A stretch of DNA of 64,000 nucleotides from Defluviitaleaceae bacterium (GTDB lineage: Bacteria > Bacillota > Clostridia > Lachnospirales > WQUN01): contig WRLD01000011.1 in the NCBI GenBank assembly GCA_009777845.1, positions 1 to 64,000 on the forward strand, in the 5' to 3' direction. The notes beneath the pieces were generated by a model that was not told where the DNA came from, searched no databases, and saw nothing but the letters and a program-made list of their open reading frames with translations. Each line of letters begins with the position of its first letter. The stretch's first letter is position 1. A program made the position numbers and the translations under genes. This document shows positions 22,583 through 31,872 of this stretch, one piece after another.

Positions 22583-24930
22583 TGGGAAAAATTACCTTTT
22601 TTGACGGGGGAATGGGTACGCTCCTGCAATCGCAGGGCTTGGACGTTTTGCCCGAAATATGGAATATCGAGAACGCGCAAGCTATTTTTGATATTCATAG
22701 CGCGTATGCGGCGGTGGGCTGTGACGTAATCAAGACGAACACCTTCGGCGCGAACCGCCTAAAGCTCGCGGATTCTCAGTATACGCCAGCGGAGTTGATA
22801 ACCGCAGGGATTGCTTTGGCAAGAAAAGCGGCGGCTTCGGCGCTTGGAACTTCGGCGGCGGATTCGCAAGCAAAAATCGCCCTTTCCATAGGCTCGCTAG
22901 GCAAGCTGCTAAAGCCCGTGGGTGAGCTAGACTTCGAGGAAGCCGTAGACATTTTCGGCGAAATGGTACGAGCAGGCACGAACGCGGATTTGATTCTCAT
23001 AGAAACGATGAGCGACACGTACGAAATAAAGGCGGCAATGCTCGCGGCAAAGGAAAACAGCGATTTGCCCATATGGGTCACGTTTTCGCCCGACGAAAAC
23101 GGGCGGCTTCTCACGGGCGCGGACATCTTGACCGCCGCCACGCTTGTGCAGTCGCTAGGCGCAAGCGCGGTGGGCTTGAACTGCGGCTTTGGGCCTGCAC
23201 AAATGAAGGGCTTGTTGGCGGAGTTGTGCGGCTACGCGCAGATTCCCGTTATTTTTAACCCTAACGGCGGTATGCCGAAAATAATCGACGGACAGACGGT
23301 TTTTGACCTTTCGCCGCAGGAATACGCCGCCCAAATGCAGGACGTTTTGGCGTACGGCGTAAGCATTTTGGGCGGTTGTTGCGGCACAACGCCGGCGCAT
23401 ATCGGCGAGTTGATAAGCCGCGTACGCGGAACGAGCCGCGCCGAACGGCGTAACGCCCCAAAAACGCGAGTTTCTTCCTATTCTCAAACCGTCACTTTGG
23501 GCGAGGATTTAGTAATCATAGGCGAACGCATAAACCCCACGGGCAAGCCGAAATACAAGAAGGCGCTGCGCGACAACGACATGGGCTTTGTTTGCGGCGA
23601 AGCGTTGGCGCAGGTAGCCCAAGGCGCGAGGTTGCTTGACGTGAACGTGGGTATGCCCGACATAGACGAGCCGCAAATGCTTGTCGCGGCGGTGTCGGCG
23701 GTGCAGGGCATAACCTCCGCGCCGCTGGTAATCGACACGTCCGACATAGCCGCCGCCGCCGCCGCCTTGCGTATTTACAACGGCAAGCCGCTGTTAAATT
23801 CTGTAAATGGGAAAAAGGAATCGCTGGACAGCGTTTTGCCGCTGGCGAAAAAGTACGGCGCGGCGGTAATCGCGCTTGCTTTGGACGATGACGGAATACC
23901 CGAAACATGCGAGGGGCGAGTGCTAATCGCCGAGAAAATTATCGCCGCCGCCGCCGAATACGGCATACCCAAGAGCGACATAGTGGTGGACGCTTTGACC
24001 ATGACCCTTAGCACCAATCCCAAAAACGCGCAAATAACGCTAAACGCGGTAGAAGCATTGGAAAAACTAGATGTGCGTACTGTTTTGGGCGTTTCCAATA
24101 TTTCGTTCGGCTTGCCCGCGCGCGAGAACTTGAACAAGGGATTTCTCGCGCTTGCCGCGGACAGAGGGCTTTCGGCGGCGATTGCAAACCCTGCGGCAAT
24201 GATGGACACCGTCTACATTCACAAAATACTTTCGGGCAATGACGAAAATTGCGCGGAATATGTAAGCCGCTTCGCCGATTCTCAGGCACAGGACGTGCAG
24301 AAGCCGCAGAGCATTACCCTTTATGACGCTGTAATTAGCGGCTTGGAAGCCCAAGCCACGGCGGAAACGCTGGCTTTGCTTGCCGCTACCGAGCCTATGG
24401 AAATAATTAACTCGCACTTGATTCCTGCGTTGGACAACGCAGGGCAGACCTTTGCGGCAAGGACGACATTTTTACCGCAGCTGTTAAAAAGCGCGGCGGC
24501 GGCTACCGCTTCATTTGACGTAATACGCGAGCATATGGCGAAAAAGGGGCAAAACGCCGCAAAACGCGGCAAAATCGTGTTGGCTACCGTAAAGGGCGAC
24601 ATACACGACATAGGCAAGAACATCGTCAAGACCCTGTTGGAGAACTATAATTTTGAGGTGTTTGACCTTGGTAAAAATGTCGAGCCAGAGGTAATCGTGC
24701 AGGCTGTATTGCGTGAAAATGCTGCGTTGGTAGGGCTTAGCGCGTTGATGACGACTACTGTGGCGAGCATGGAGGAAACGATTGTGCAGCTGAGGGCGGC
24801 CGTTCCTAGCTGTAAAATAATGGTAGGCGGTGCGGTGCTTACCGAGGCTCACGCAAGGAAAATCGGCGCGGATTTTTATTCCGCTGATGCTATGGGGGCG
24901 GTGAGGTATGCGGAGGGGGTTTTGGGTTGA
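22582..24930 (+). CDS. metH: Cobalamin-dependent methionine synthase, short form
   Basis: 782 aa. Homocysteine-binding barrel (about 1-285; zinc Cys in GLNCGFG and GGCCGTTPAHI), pterin-binding barrel (about 305-560; IIGERINPTGKPKYKKAL, LLDVNVG), a helical cap (about 585-660; MEIINSHLIPALDNAG) and the B12 Rossmann domain (about 665-782; KGDIHDIGKNIV with the His that ligates cobalt, GLSALMTTTV, VGGAVLT). The C-terminal SAM-activation domain of E. coli MetH is absent, as in many Clostridia, where a separate protein does reactivation; none is adjacent. Coupled to metF. Probably cytoplasmic and B12-dependent. Confidence 0.93.
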   Translation: MGKITFFDGGMGTLLQSQGLDVLPEIWNIENAQAIFDIHSAYAAVGCDVIKTNTFGANRLKLADSQYTPAELITAGIALARKAAASALGTSAADSQAKIALSIGSLGKLLKPVGELDFEEAVDIFGEMVRAGTNADLILIETMSDTYEIKAAMLAAKENSDLPIWVTFSPDENGRLLTGADILTAATLVQSLGASAVGLNCGFGPAQMKGLLAELCGYAQIPVIFNPNGGMPKIIDGQTVFDLSPQEYAAQMQDVLAYGVSILGGCCGTTPAHIGELISRVRGTSRAERRNAPKTRVSSYSQTVTLGEDLVIIGERINPTGKPKYKKALRDNDMGFVCGEALAQVAQGARLLDVNVGMPDIDEPQMLVAAVSAVQGITSAPLVIDTSDIAAAAAALRIYNGKPLLNSVNGKKESLDSVLPLAKKYGAAVIALALDDDGIPETCEGRVLIAEKIIAAAAEYGIPKSDIVVDALTMTLSTNPKNAQITLNAVEALEKLDVRTVLGVSNISFGLPARENLNKGFLALAADRGLSAAIANPAAMMDTVYIHKILSGNDENCAEYVSRFADSQAQDVQKPQSITLYDAVISGLEAQATAETLALLAATEPMEIINSHLIPALDNAGQTFAARTTFLPQLLKSAAAATASFDVIREHMAKKGQNAAKRGKIVLATVKGDIHDIGKNIVKTLLENYNFEVFDLGKNVEPEVIVQAVLRENAALVGLSALMTTTVASMEETIVQLRAAVPSCKIMVGGAVLTEAHARKIGADFYSADAMGAVRYAEGVLG

Positions 24931-24934
24931 GATT

Positions 24935-25045
24935 AAGGGCATGGAACGCGGATTTACGCAGATTCCGCGGATTCTTTCGGGCTTAGCGGATTTTCCCACG
25001 AGCCAATCCGCGTAATCCGTGAAAATCCGTTAAATCCGTGTTATA
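24935..25045. repeat. REP-B tract (complete, both arms)
   Basis: Begins AAGGGCATGGAACGCGGATT, continues in units ...GCAGATTCCGCGGATT..., has the central CCACGAGCCAATCCGCG and the inverse arm (AATCCGTGAAAATCCGTTAA). The two arms could pair over much of their length. Confidence 0.8.
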
Positions 25046-25069
25046 ACACACTTTTTTACGTCCGTACTT

Positions 25070-25214
25070 CTGCACTGCCTCGCTCCCTCTGTGCCTCTGT
25101 GCCTCTGTGTGAAAAAATCTTTTAACTAAAGAATGGGGCTATACGCTTTACCTACGCTCATTATTTGTCAAAAAGATTTTCACACAGAGGCACAGAGGGA
25201 ACGAGGCACAGCAG
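25070..25214. repeat. Long inverted repeat of GAGGCACAGAGG type
   Basis: Left arm 25070-25123 (CTGCACTGCCTCGCTCCCTC...AAAAAATCTTTT) and right arm 25170-25214 (AAAAAGATTTTCACACAGAG...GGCACAGCAG) are near-perfect inverted copies. The left arm has one extra TGCCTCTG unit. The loop is about 46 bases. No coding sense; looks like a non-autonomous mobile palindrome. Confidence 0.85.
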
Positions 25215-25220
25215 ACAATA

Positions 25221-25290
25221 GAACACGGATTTTTTAAAGGCATGGAACGCGGATTTTCGCGGATTCCGCGGATTGGCTCGTGCAAATCGG
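25221..25290. repeat. REP-B tract
   Basis: ACACGGATT... AAAGGCATGGAACGCGGATT, then CGCGGATTCCGCGGATTGGC and TCGTGCAAATC. One arm only. Confidence 0.7.
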
Positions 25291-25322
25291 CATAAGCCGT
25301 TATAAAATAATGAGGGGTAGGT

Positions 25323-26450
25323 ATGAATATGAAAAGATATTTAATTGGTGGTGCGGTAGTAATAGTGGCTTTAGTGGCGGGCTATCTTGTGTGGACGGCT
25401 CTAAATAATGGGGGTGATATTGCTCCCGAATGGATACCTGTGGAGCAGGTCTTAGATGTCGAGGGTCGTTCCGATATATCGGTCAATAACAATGGCACGA
25501 GTGGGGAAGATATTACTTCCACTCCCGATACCGATACCGATACCGATACCGATACCAACACCGACACCGATACCGCTCCCGATTACATTACCATTAGGGG
25601 AAGGCGGTACAGCACGGATTTAACTACGCTCCGATTAGAAGGACTGAAATTAACCGATGACGAAATCGAACCCTTGAAATATATGGTTAATTTGACGGAG
25701 CTGTGGCTAGGCTACAACCAAATCAGCGATATAACTCCGTTAGCTAATTTGACGAGCTTGACGGAACTGCGGCTATCCAACAATCAAATCAGCGATATAA
25801 CTCCGTTAGCTAATTTGACGAGCTTGACGAGTTTGTCGCTACACTACAATCAAATCAGCGATATAACGCCGTTAGCTAATTTGACGAGCTTGACGAGTTT
25901 GTCACTAGACAACAACCAAATCAGCGATATAACTCCATTAGCTAATTTAACGGGCTTGACGGATTTGGGGCTAAACTACAATCAAATTAGCGATATAACG
26001 CCGTTAGCTAATTTAACGAGCTTGACAATATTGTATATAGACGACAACCAAATCAGAGATATAACGCTGTTAGCTAATTTGACGAGCTTGACGAATTTGG
26101 GGCTAGACGGCAACCAAATTAGCGATATAACTCCGTTAGCTAATTTGACGAGCTTGACGACGTTGAGGCTAGGCGAAAACCAAATCAGTGATATAACTCC
26201 GTTAGCTAGCTTAACGAGCTTGACGTGGCTGGGGCTAGGTATCAATCAAATTAGCGATATAGCTCCATTAGCTAATTTAACGAGCTTGGGGGGGCTGAAT
26301 CTAAGCGTCAACCAAATCGGCGATATAGCTACATTAGCTAATTTAACGGAATTGGAGTGGTTGGGGATATACAGCAACCCTATTACCGACTGGACACCTG
26401 TGGAGCATGTCTTAGAGGTTAATACCGACTTAACGAGCTTGGAGAGGTGA
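25323..26450 (+). CDS. Internalin-type leucine-rich repeat protein, membrane-anchored
   Basis: 375 aa. N-terminal membrane helix (YLIGGAVVIVALVAGYLVWTAL, about 6-27), a Thr/Asp linker built on a 6-bp repeat (DTDTDTDTDTNTDTDT, about 68-84), then about eleven 22-residue LRRs of the L-x-x-L-x-L-x-x-NQISDITPLANLTS type and a shorter end (NPITDWTPVEHVLEVNTD). The linker-LRR layout is that of surface recognition proteins. DNA repeats of 66 bp are highly similar, so copy number can change by recombination. The frame stops at TGA just after LTSLER, where a further LRR unit can be read after restoring one base, so this is a truncated version of a longer protein. GAGGGG lies 5 bases before ATG 25323. 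Confidence 0.8.
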   Translation: MNMKRYLIGGAVVIVALVAGYLVWTALNNGGDIAPEWIPVEQVLDVEGRSDISVNNNGTSGEDITSTPDTDTDTDTDTNTDTDTAPDYITIRGRRYSTDLTTLRLEGLKLTDDEIEPLKYMVNLTELWLGYNQISDITPLANLTSLTELRLSNNQISDITPLANLTSLTSLSLHYNQISDITPLANLTSLTSLSLDNNQISDITPLANLTGLTDLGLNYNQISDITPLANLTSLTILYIDDNQIRDITLLANLTSLTNLGLDGNQISDITPLANLTSLTTLRLGENQISDITPLASLTSLTWLGLGINQISDIAPLANLTSLGGLNLSVNQIGDIATLANLTELEWLGIYSNPITDWTPVEHVLEVNTDLTSLER

Positions 26451-26498
26451 ATCTACGCGATAACCAAATCGGCGATATAGCTACATTAGCTAATCCTC
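26451..26498 (+). pseudogene. Out-of-frame LRR remnant after the LRR gene
   Basis: After the stop, AATCTACGCGATAACCAAAT and the bases that follow encode NLRDNQIGDIATLAN in a shifted frame, a normal LRR unit. Compared with the preceding unit, one base (C of CTG) is missing at GAGAGG-TGAAT, so a single-base deletion created the stop. Confidence 0.7.
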
Positions 26499-26787
26499 AC
26501 CGTATAAGCCGTTTTAATTCCTCGTAAAAATTCTCTCGTGTACCAGCCAACACAACAACAATATACTGCCCATTATCCTCATAAATACGGTATGCCAATT
26601 CGTAATTCACTCCAGAATATTTTACATCATAGCCGTAAATGCCACGCAAATTGCCGACCTTTTGCGTTCCGATATAAGGCTCGGCTCTAATTTTGTCAAT
26701 GGCTTCCTTAAACGCCGCCAATAATTTCCTGTCCTTGATTTTCTTCAAATATCGTTCCGTAGGCTTGGAATAGCGAACCTCGTACAT
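26497..26787 (-). CDS. RelE/ParE-family toxin
   Basis: 96 aa. YEVRYSKPTERYLKKIKDRKLLAAFKEAI...GTQKVGNLRGIYGYDVKYSGVNYELAYRIYEDNGQYIVVVLAGTRENFYEELKR is the compact RelE/ParE fold: basic helical hairpin, then strands with a Y-x-L-A-Y-R core and G-x-R/F-x-x-F-Y end. Known members cut mRNA on the ribosome or inhibit gyrase; which applies is not clear. Ribosome site GGGGAGGAA lies in the end of the antitoxin gene, 3 bp upstream, so the pair is co-translated. Its 3' end abuts the LRR remnant of the opposite strand. Confidence 0.85.
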   Translation of the reverse strand: MYEVRYSKPTERYLKKIKDRKLLAAFKEAIDKIRAEPYIGTQKVGNLRGIYGYDVKYSGVNYELAYRIYEDNGQYIVVVLAGTRENFYEELKRLIR

Positions 26788-26790
26788 TGT

Positions 26791-27156
26791 CTATTCCTCC
26801 CCAAAAATGTCCTTTGTCGTAGCCCATTTGCGTTTACCTGCGGCGATTTCGTCAGCTTCCTCGACCAAAAGACCGATTGCTTTTTTAATGTCCGCGCGTT
26901 GCTCCGCAAATTTTTCAAGCAATTGGTCGCCGTTATATCCCTGCGAAACCAAGTCCCTTAATATTTCCATTGTAAAGCTGTCGTCAAGGCTGGGGTATGA
27001 AAGCGGACGAAGCACAACCGCATCATTTGTAAGAAAACATTCAACCTCTTTTCCGAAGCTGAGCTTTTCGTAGAACCGTAAAGGAATAGTGACCTGTCGT
27101 TTGCCTGTTACGTTAATAATTTTGCGTTCCGCAGTCGCACTGATTGTGTTGTTCAT
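26791..27156 (-). CDS. AbrB/SpoVT-type antitoxin
   Basis: 121 aa. The N-terminal AERKIINVTGKRQVTIPLRFYEKLSFGKEVECFLTNDAVVLRPL (about 9-52) is the swapped-hairpin AbrB/MazE DNA-binding domain. The helical acidic C-terminus (LLVEEADEIAAGKRKWATTKDIFGEE) would wrap the toxin. First gene of the pair, with AAAGGCGG before ATG. A 24-bp palindrome at 27188-27211 overlaps the likely -35, a fitting operator for self-repression. Confidence 0.85.
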   Translation of the reverse strand: MNNTISATAERKIINVTGKRQVTIPLRFYEKLSFGKEVECFLTNDAVVLRPLSYPSLDDSFTMEILRDLVSQGYNGDQLLEKFAEQRADIKKAIGLLVEEADEIAAGKRKWATTKDIFGEE

Positions 27157-27187
27157 GGTATTACCGCCTTTCTTGAATAGACCTTAG

Positions 27188-27211
27188 GGCGTGTTGTTAA
27201 GTCAACACGCC
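27188..27211 (-). promoter_or_regulatory. Operator palindrome of the AbrB/RelE pair
   Basis: GGCGTGTTG-ACTTAA-CAACACGCC, perfect over the 9-bp arms. It contains TTGACT, which is 18 bases from TCTATT on the minus strand, so binding would block the promoter. Confidence 0.65.
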
Positions 27212-27261
27212 GATATATTCCTAACAAGTATAATATCAAGGAAGCTAGGAAAGAGCAACCC

Positions 27262-30090
27262 CTACAAAACCCCCCGCAAAAACCGCCCAGTATACGACCC
27301 TTCACAAGCCGCCACCCCCTCGGGCGTACCGCACACAACCACCTGCCCGCCCGCATTACCGCCCTCAGGCCCTAAATCAATGATATAATCCGCCGTTTTA
27401 ATAACGTCTAAATTATGCTCTATTACCACGACTGTGTTGCCCCAGTCCGTCAGCTTTTGCAGTATGCCTATTAGCTTGTGGACATCGGCGGCGTGTAGGC
27501 CTGTGGTAGGCTCGTCCAGTACATACATGGTCTTGCCTGTGGAACGGCGCGAAAGCTCGGTAGCCAGCTTTACGCGCTGCGCTTCGCCGCCAGACAGCGT
27601 GGTGGACGATTGCCCTAGCTTGATGTACGAAAGCCCCACATCGCAGAGCGTTTGCAGCTTGTCGCGTATTCGCGGCAGATTGCCGAAAAACTCCAGCGCG
27701 GTTTCAATTGTCATGTCCAAAACGTCAGAAATCGACTTCATTTTGTATTTTACTTCCAGTGTTTCGCGGTTGTAACGCTTGCCGCCGCACACCTCGCACG
27801 GCACGTAAACATCGGGCAAAAAGTGCATTTCTATTTTAATTATTCCGTCGCCTGCACATGCCTCACACCGACCGCCCTTTACGTTAAAGCTAAAACGCCC
27901 CTTTTGGTAGCCGCGTATTTTTGCTTCGGGCGTTTGGGAAAAAACATCTCGCACAAGGTCAAAAAGCCCTGTGTATGTGGCAGGGTTGGAGCGCGGCGTA
28001 CGCCCGATGGGGCTTTGGTCTATGTTAATGATTTTGTCCAAATGCTCCAGCCCAATGATGTCCTTGTGCCTTCCAGGCTTGATTCTGGCGCGGTTTAGGT
28101 CACGCGCAAGCCGCTTGTACAATATTTCGTTCACAAGCGACGATTTGCCCGAGCCGCTTACGCCCGTCACGCACGTAAAAACGCCTACGGGAATTTCTAT
28201 GTCTATTTCACGCAAATTATTTTCTGTCGCGCCGATTATTTTTAGCGTTCTTTCGCTCGCGGCGCGGCGTTCCGCAGGCGTTTCTATTCTCAGCTCGCCG
28301 CTTAAATATTTGCCAGTGATGCTTCTTTCACAGCCGACAATGTCCTTTACGTCGCCTGCGAAAACAATCTCGCCGCCGTGTACGCCCGCGCCAGGCCCGA
28401 TGTCCACGATGTAATCGCAGGAAAGCATGGTGTCGCTGTCGTGTTCCACGACAATCAGCGTGTTGCCTATGTTGGTGAGCCGCCGCAGGGTTTTGAGCAG
28501 GCGTTCGTTGTCGCGCTGGTGCAAGCCGATACTAGGCTCGTCCAAAATATAAACAACGCCCACAAGCCCCGAGCCGATTTGTGTCGCAAGCCTAATGCGC
28601 TGCGCCTCGCCGCCCGAAAGCGTACCTGCCGAGCGTGAAAGCGTCAGATAGTCCAAGCCCACGTCTATTAAAAAGCCTGTTCTCGCGCGTATTTCCTTTA
28701 AAATAGGCTTGGCAATCATGCTTTGGGTTTGACTTAGCGAGATTTCGCCGAAAAATTCTCGCACATGCGAAATGGTCATTTCCGTAACGGCGGAAATAGA
28801 CCTACCGCCGATTGTCACCGCCAAAACCTCTGGCTTTAGGCGTTTTCCCTTACATGTAGGGCAAGAAATGCTTGTCATAAAGCCCTCGTAATCGCTGCGG
28901 GAGGAATAAGACGAGGTTTCGTTGTATCGCCGCCACAAATTATTTGCGATGCCCTCGTATTTGTGCGTGTAGGTACGCTGCTGTCCGTCCTGTCCGCGAT
29001 AGGTGACAACGCAATTTATGGGCGTTGTGTCGCCGTTTATGAGAATATTGCGTAGATTTTCGGGCAAGTCTTGGTACGGCGTATCTAGGCTAAAATTGTA
29101 TTTTTCTGCCAGTGATTCAAATAGGGAATGTCCCCACGAATTTTCAGTTTTTACGGAGTTCCAACCAGGTACGGCAAACGCGCCTTGATTGATACTCAAC
29201 GCAGGGTTAGGCACAATCAGCTCTGGGTCAAAAATCAGCTTAACGCCAAGCCCTGCGCAATCGGGGCAAGCCCCCGACGGATTATTAAACGAGAACATTC
29301 TCGGCTCTAGCTCTGGCAGACTTATTCCGCAGTCCGCGCATGAAAAATTCTGGCTGTATAGGCTGTCCTCGTTCTCGCCGTGGTTAATCACAAGCAGTCC
29401 GCCAGTTAATGCCATGGCAGACTCTATAGATTCCGACAGTCTTTTCTGTATGCCCTCGCGTACCACAAGGCGGTCAATTACTATTTCTATGGTGTGCTTC
29501 TTTTTTTTGTCCAGCGTAATTTCTTCCGCTAGTTCCAGTATTTCGCCGTCTATTCTCGCGCGTACGTAGCCGTTTTTCCGCGCGTCCTCCAGTAGCTTTG
29601 TATGCTCGCCTTTTCTGGCGCGTACCACCAGCGCAAGCACTTGCAGGCGCGTTTTTTCTGGCAATAGCAAAATCTGGTCTACAATTTGGTCTACGGTTTG
29701 CTTTTCCACTACCTTGCCGCATACAGGGCAATGCGGAATACCCACGCGCGCATACAGCAGCCGCAAATAGTCATAAATTTCCGTCACCGTACCCACTGTA
29801 GAACGCGGATTTTGGCTCGTGGTCTTTTGGTCAATAGAAATAGCGGGGCTAAGCCCCTCGATAAAGTCAACGTCAGGCTTTTCCATTTGCCCCAAAAACT
29901 GCCGCGCATACGCCGACAGTGACTCCACATAACGCCGCTGTCCCTCGGCATAAATCGTGTCAAACGCAAGCGACGTTTTGCCCGAGCCGCTAAGCCCCGT
30001 AAACACAACGAGCTTATCACGCGGAATTTCTAGGTCAATGTTTTTTAGGTTGTTGCCCCTCGCGCCTTTTATTTTTATGAATTTGTCCAT
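27262..30090 (-). CDS. uvrA: Excinuclease ABC subunit A
   Basis: 942 aa, the normal size. Damage-recognition ATPase of nucleotide excision repair. First Walker [15 protein letters not shown] (about 32), Zn finger 1 with C-x2-C in HCPVCGK and [12 protein letters not shown] / CPDCAGLG, first signature [12 protein letters not shown] (about 485), second Walker [12 protein letters not shown] (about 637), zinc finger 2 CEACAGDG...CEVCGGKRY, second signature [12 protein letters not shown] and Walker [20 protein letters not shown] stands 7 bases before ATG. uvrB and uvrC are not in the window. Monocistronic, between two unrelated TA pairs. Confidence 0.97.
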   Translation of the reverse strand: MDKFIKIKGARGNNLKNIDLEIPRDKLVVFTGLSGSGKTSLAFDTIYAEGQRRYVESLSAYARQFLGQMEKPDVDFIEGLSPAISIDQKTTSQNPRSTVGTVTEIYDYLRLLYARVGIPHCPVCGKVVEKQTVDQIVDQILLLPEKTRLQVLALVVRARKGEHTKLLEDARKNGYVRARIDGEILELAEEITLDKKKKHTIEIVIDRLVVREGIQKRLSESIESAMALTGGLLVINHGENEDSLYSQNFSCADCGISLPELEPRMFSFNNPSGACPDCAGLGVKLIFDPELIVPNPALSINQGAFAVPGWNSVKTENSWGHSLFESLAEKYNFSLDTPYQDLPENLRNILINGDTTPINCVVTYRGQDGQQRTYTHKYEGIANNLWRRYNETSSYSSRSDYEGFMTSISCPTCKGKRLKPEVLAVTIGGRSISAVTEMTISHVREFFGEISLSQTQSMIAKPILKEIRARTGFLIDVGLDYLTLSRSAGTLSGGEAQRIRLATQIGSGLVGVVYILDEPSIGLHQRDNERLLKTLRRLTNIGNTLIVVEHDSDTMLSCDYIVDIGPGAGVHGGEIVFAGDVKDIVGCERSITGKYLSGELRIETPAERRAASERTLKIIGATENNLREIDIEIPVGVFTCVTGVSGSGKSSLVNEILYKRLARDLNRARIKPGRHKDIIGLEHLDKIINIDQSPIGRTPRSNPATYTGLFDLVRDVFSQTPEAKIRGYQKGRFSFNVKGGRCEACAGDGIIKIEMHFLPDVYVPCEVCGGKRYNRETLEVKYKMKSISDVLDMTIETALEFFGNLPRIRDKLQTLCDVGLSYIKLGQSSTTLSGGEAQRVKLATELSRRSTGKTMYVLDEPTTGLHAADVHKLIGILQKLTDWGNTVVVIEHNLDVIKTADYIIDLGPEGGNAGGQVVVCGTPEGVAACEGSYTGRFLRGVL

Positions 30091-30153
30091 TTTAGGTGTC
30101 CTTTTTTTTGGTTTGTGGTAAGATATAGTTATTAAGATTTTCGGAGGTAGAAT

Positions 30154-30405
30154 ATGCTGGTTACGTCTACGGAGTTTAAAACCAACTTGGGCAGATACTT
30201 GGATATGCTAGACAATGAAATTATAACCATTACTCGTAACGGTCGCAAGGTCGCAAGGCTAATAAAAGCAGAGGACGATTCGCTTTCCGACATTCGCTCG
30301 CTCTTTGGTATTTTAGCAAATACCGAATGTTCGCAAATGACTGACCCCGAAATTAAAGAGATTATCCGCGAGGAGAGGGGAAAGCGATATGACACTGCTA
30401 ATTGA
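30154..30405 (+). CDS. Phd/YefM-type antitoxin
   Basis: 83 aa. [42 protein letters not shown] is the standard Phd/YefM DNA-binding N-terminus (S-x-x-F-K-x-x-x-G-x-Y-L...ITR-x-G-+-x-V-A-x-L). The rest is an extended helix for toxin binding. Ribosome site GGAGGT, 8 bases. Overlaps the PIN toxin by 17 bp. Confidence 0.9.
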   Translation: MLVTSTEFKTNLGRYLDMLDNEIITITRNGRKVARLIKAEDDSLSDIRSLFGILANTECSQMTDPEIKEIIREERGKRYDTAN

Positions 30406-30796
30406 TACCAACGTAATCCTTGACTATGTTTTAAAGCGAGAGCCGCTTGCACAATTTGCTTACGAGTGCTTGGAAAGATTTATATACAACAAAGATAAAT
30501 ACAGTCTATGGCTAACCGCCAGTACAATCACGGATATTTATTACATTACTAGACGTAGCCTAAATAACGATATGGCAAGAAGCGTGATAGAAAAGCTAGT
30601 TAATGGCTTTAATATCGCCGCTGTAGATAAAAATGATTTGCTGTCTGCCCTAGCGTACAACATCAGCGACTATGAGGACGCACTGCAAGCCCAGTGTGCC
30701 GTCCGTATTTATGCGGATTATATACTTACAAACAACACAAGCGATTTTATCAATTCGCCAATAAAAGCTATAACACCAAAGGAATTTTTAGCGTAA
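30389..30796 (+). CDS. PIN-domain toxin (VapC-like RNase)
   Basis: 135 aa. [17 protein letters not shown] (first catalytic Asp), TASTITDIYYITRRSL (Glu position replaced by Asp in this subgroup), NISDYEDALQAQCAVRIYADYILTNNTSDF (third and fourth acidic residues) and ITPKEFL at the end are PIN motifs. Metal-dependent RNase toxin controlled by the Phd-like protein encoded just upstream, with which it overlaps. A strong terminator follows. Confidence 0.9.
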   Translation: MTLLIDTNVILDYVLKREPLAQFAYECLERFIYNKDKYSLWLTASTITDIYYITRRSLNNDMARSVIEKLVNGFNIAAVDKNDLLSALAYNISDYEDALQAQCAVRIYADYILTNNTSDFINSPIKAITPKEFLA

Positions 30797-30805
30797 ACAA
30801 CTATA

Positions 30806-30850
30806 ACAATCAACTGCCATAAAACAAAGTTTTATGGCAGTTGATTGTTT
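30806..30850 (+). terminator. Terminator between the PIN toxin and csrA (convergent)
   Basis: AACAATCAACTGCCATAAAAC and its perfect inverse around AAAG, followed by TTTTTG on the plus strand. It probably also stops csrA transcription from the other side. Confidence 0.9.
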
Positions 30851-30857
30851 TTGAACC

Positions 30858-31076
30858 TTATCTTTTCATAACCTCTTGCACCTTCGACTTTAGGCTCTGT
30901 GTGGCTTCCTTATTCTCGTTCTGTATTTGTTCAAAGACTTCTTTCCTGTGTACGGTTATGTTTTTCGGCGCGAGAATACCTATGCGTACTTGTTCGCCGC
31001 TAGTGCTTAGTACGACAATTTCTATATTGTCGCCTATTATGATAGATTCGCCCTTCTTGCGTGTAAGCGCCAGCAT
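30858..31076 (-). CDS. csrA: Carbon storage regulator CsrA
   Basis: 72 aa. [48 protein letters not shown] has all CsrA landmarks (L-T-R-K, G-E-S-I-x-I-G, GxAP). RNA-binding dimer that blocks flagellin translation in Firmicutes until bound by FliW. Last gene of the flagellar cluster; its ATG overlaps the fliW stop (TAATG). The C-terminal 12 residues are variable, as usual. Confidence 0.95.
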   Translation of the reverse strand: MLALTRKKGESIIIGDNIEIVVLSTSGEQVRIGILAPKNITVHRKEVFEQIQNENKEATQSLKSKVQEVMKR

Positions 31077-31543
31077 TAGCTTTCTTCCGCCTTTTTTTTC
31101 TTGGCTTTTTCCAGTTCCTCAAAAATCATAAACCGTATGGAATAATCGTCATTGTTACAAATTACCTGTTTGCCTATGCCTGTGCTTGGGTTTATGACTA
31201 CTGGCGCACGCAGGTTTACGCGCATATGCCGCACATAGTCGGGAATAACCACGATATTGTACACAAGAAGCGGCGTATCGGTAATTTCGCCAAGCTCGTA
31301 AAGCTGTTCCTCCTCGACATTTGGGTCATAATCGGGCAGAATTTTATACACGTCCATTAGCGTAAACGCGACATCGCCATCGTCCAAGGATTGTAGCCAA
31401 AAGAACATATCCTCGTTTTCGCTTTCGGACATAAGCAAATAATGCCTGCTATCGGGAAAGCCTGGTATTCCCTCGGGAAAGGTAAGAACGCGCTCTTGCT
31501 CGTACTTGATTTCCCCAAAATTTTTGGTTTCAAAGGTTTTCAC
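31076..31543 (-). CDS. fliW: Flagellar assembly factor FliW
   Basis: 155 aa. [30 protein letters not shown] is the FliW N-terminal signature, followed by [28 protein letters not shown] and the C-terminal [18 protein letters not shown] block. It binds flagellin and CsrA and thus senses free flagellin. GTG start at 31543, preceded by AGGAGC. Coupled to csrA. The two together imply flagellin control in this organism, although no flagellin gene is in the window. Confidence 0.95.
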   Translation of the reverse strand: MKTFETKNFGEIKYEQERVLTFPEGIPGFPDSRHYLLMSESENEDMFFWLQSLDDGDVAFTLMDVYKILPDYDPNVEEEQLYELGEITDTPLLVYNIVVIPDYVRHMRVNLRAPVVINPSTGIGKQVICNNDDYSIRFMIFEELEKAKKKKAEES

Positions 31544-31561
31544 TTGTACAGCTCCTATCTA

Positions 31562-31872
31562 TAAACTTATCGCAAGAAATTAGCCAGTGACATTTGTAGA
31601 ATATTGGCGTTTGCACATTTTTTGTAGGGGACGGATTTATCCGTCCCGAGGTTACCTCGCTCTGCGTTGGTCGGCGTGCGGTGTTGTCTAAGAAAACCGC
31701 TTAGACAAGACCTTACTGCCTGCTTAATGGACGTTACCCGCCCCGAATTGACGAGCGTGCATACCTCGGGCGGGGCAAGCCCGCCCCTACGAGCAGCCGT
31801 CTTGACCTGTTGCCATTGTAAACCTATCTCAGAAAATTAGCCAGTGACATTTGTAGAATATTGGCGTTTGCA
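31562..31872. repeat. REP-A copy with a nested hairpin, inside a duplicated flgL 3' end
   Basis: 31562-31615 repeats 31820-31872 (the last codons of flgL, over 85% identical by eye). Between them lies REP-A 31624-31790, made 167 bp long by an inner insertion with a TGTCTAAG/CTTAGACA hairpin (near 31682-31705). The 3' REP-A end is a G+C variant (GGGCGGGGCAAGCCCGCCCC) in which both sides of the stem changed. Confidence 0.85.

Noticed and set aside
25700-26400. Tandem DNA repeat array as a separate element
   Set aside because: The 66-bp periodicity is fully explained by the 22-residue LRR units of the coding sequence.
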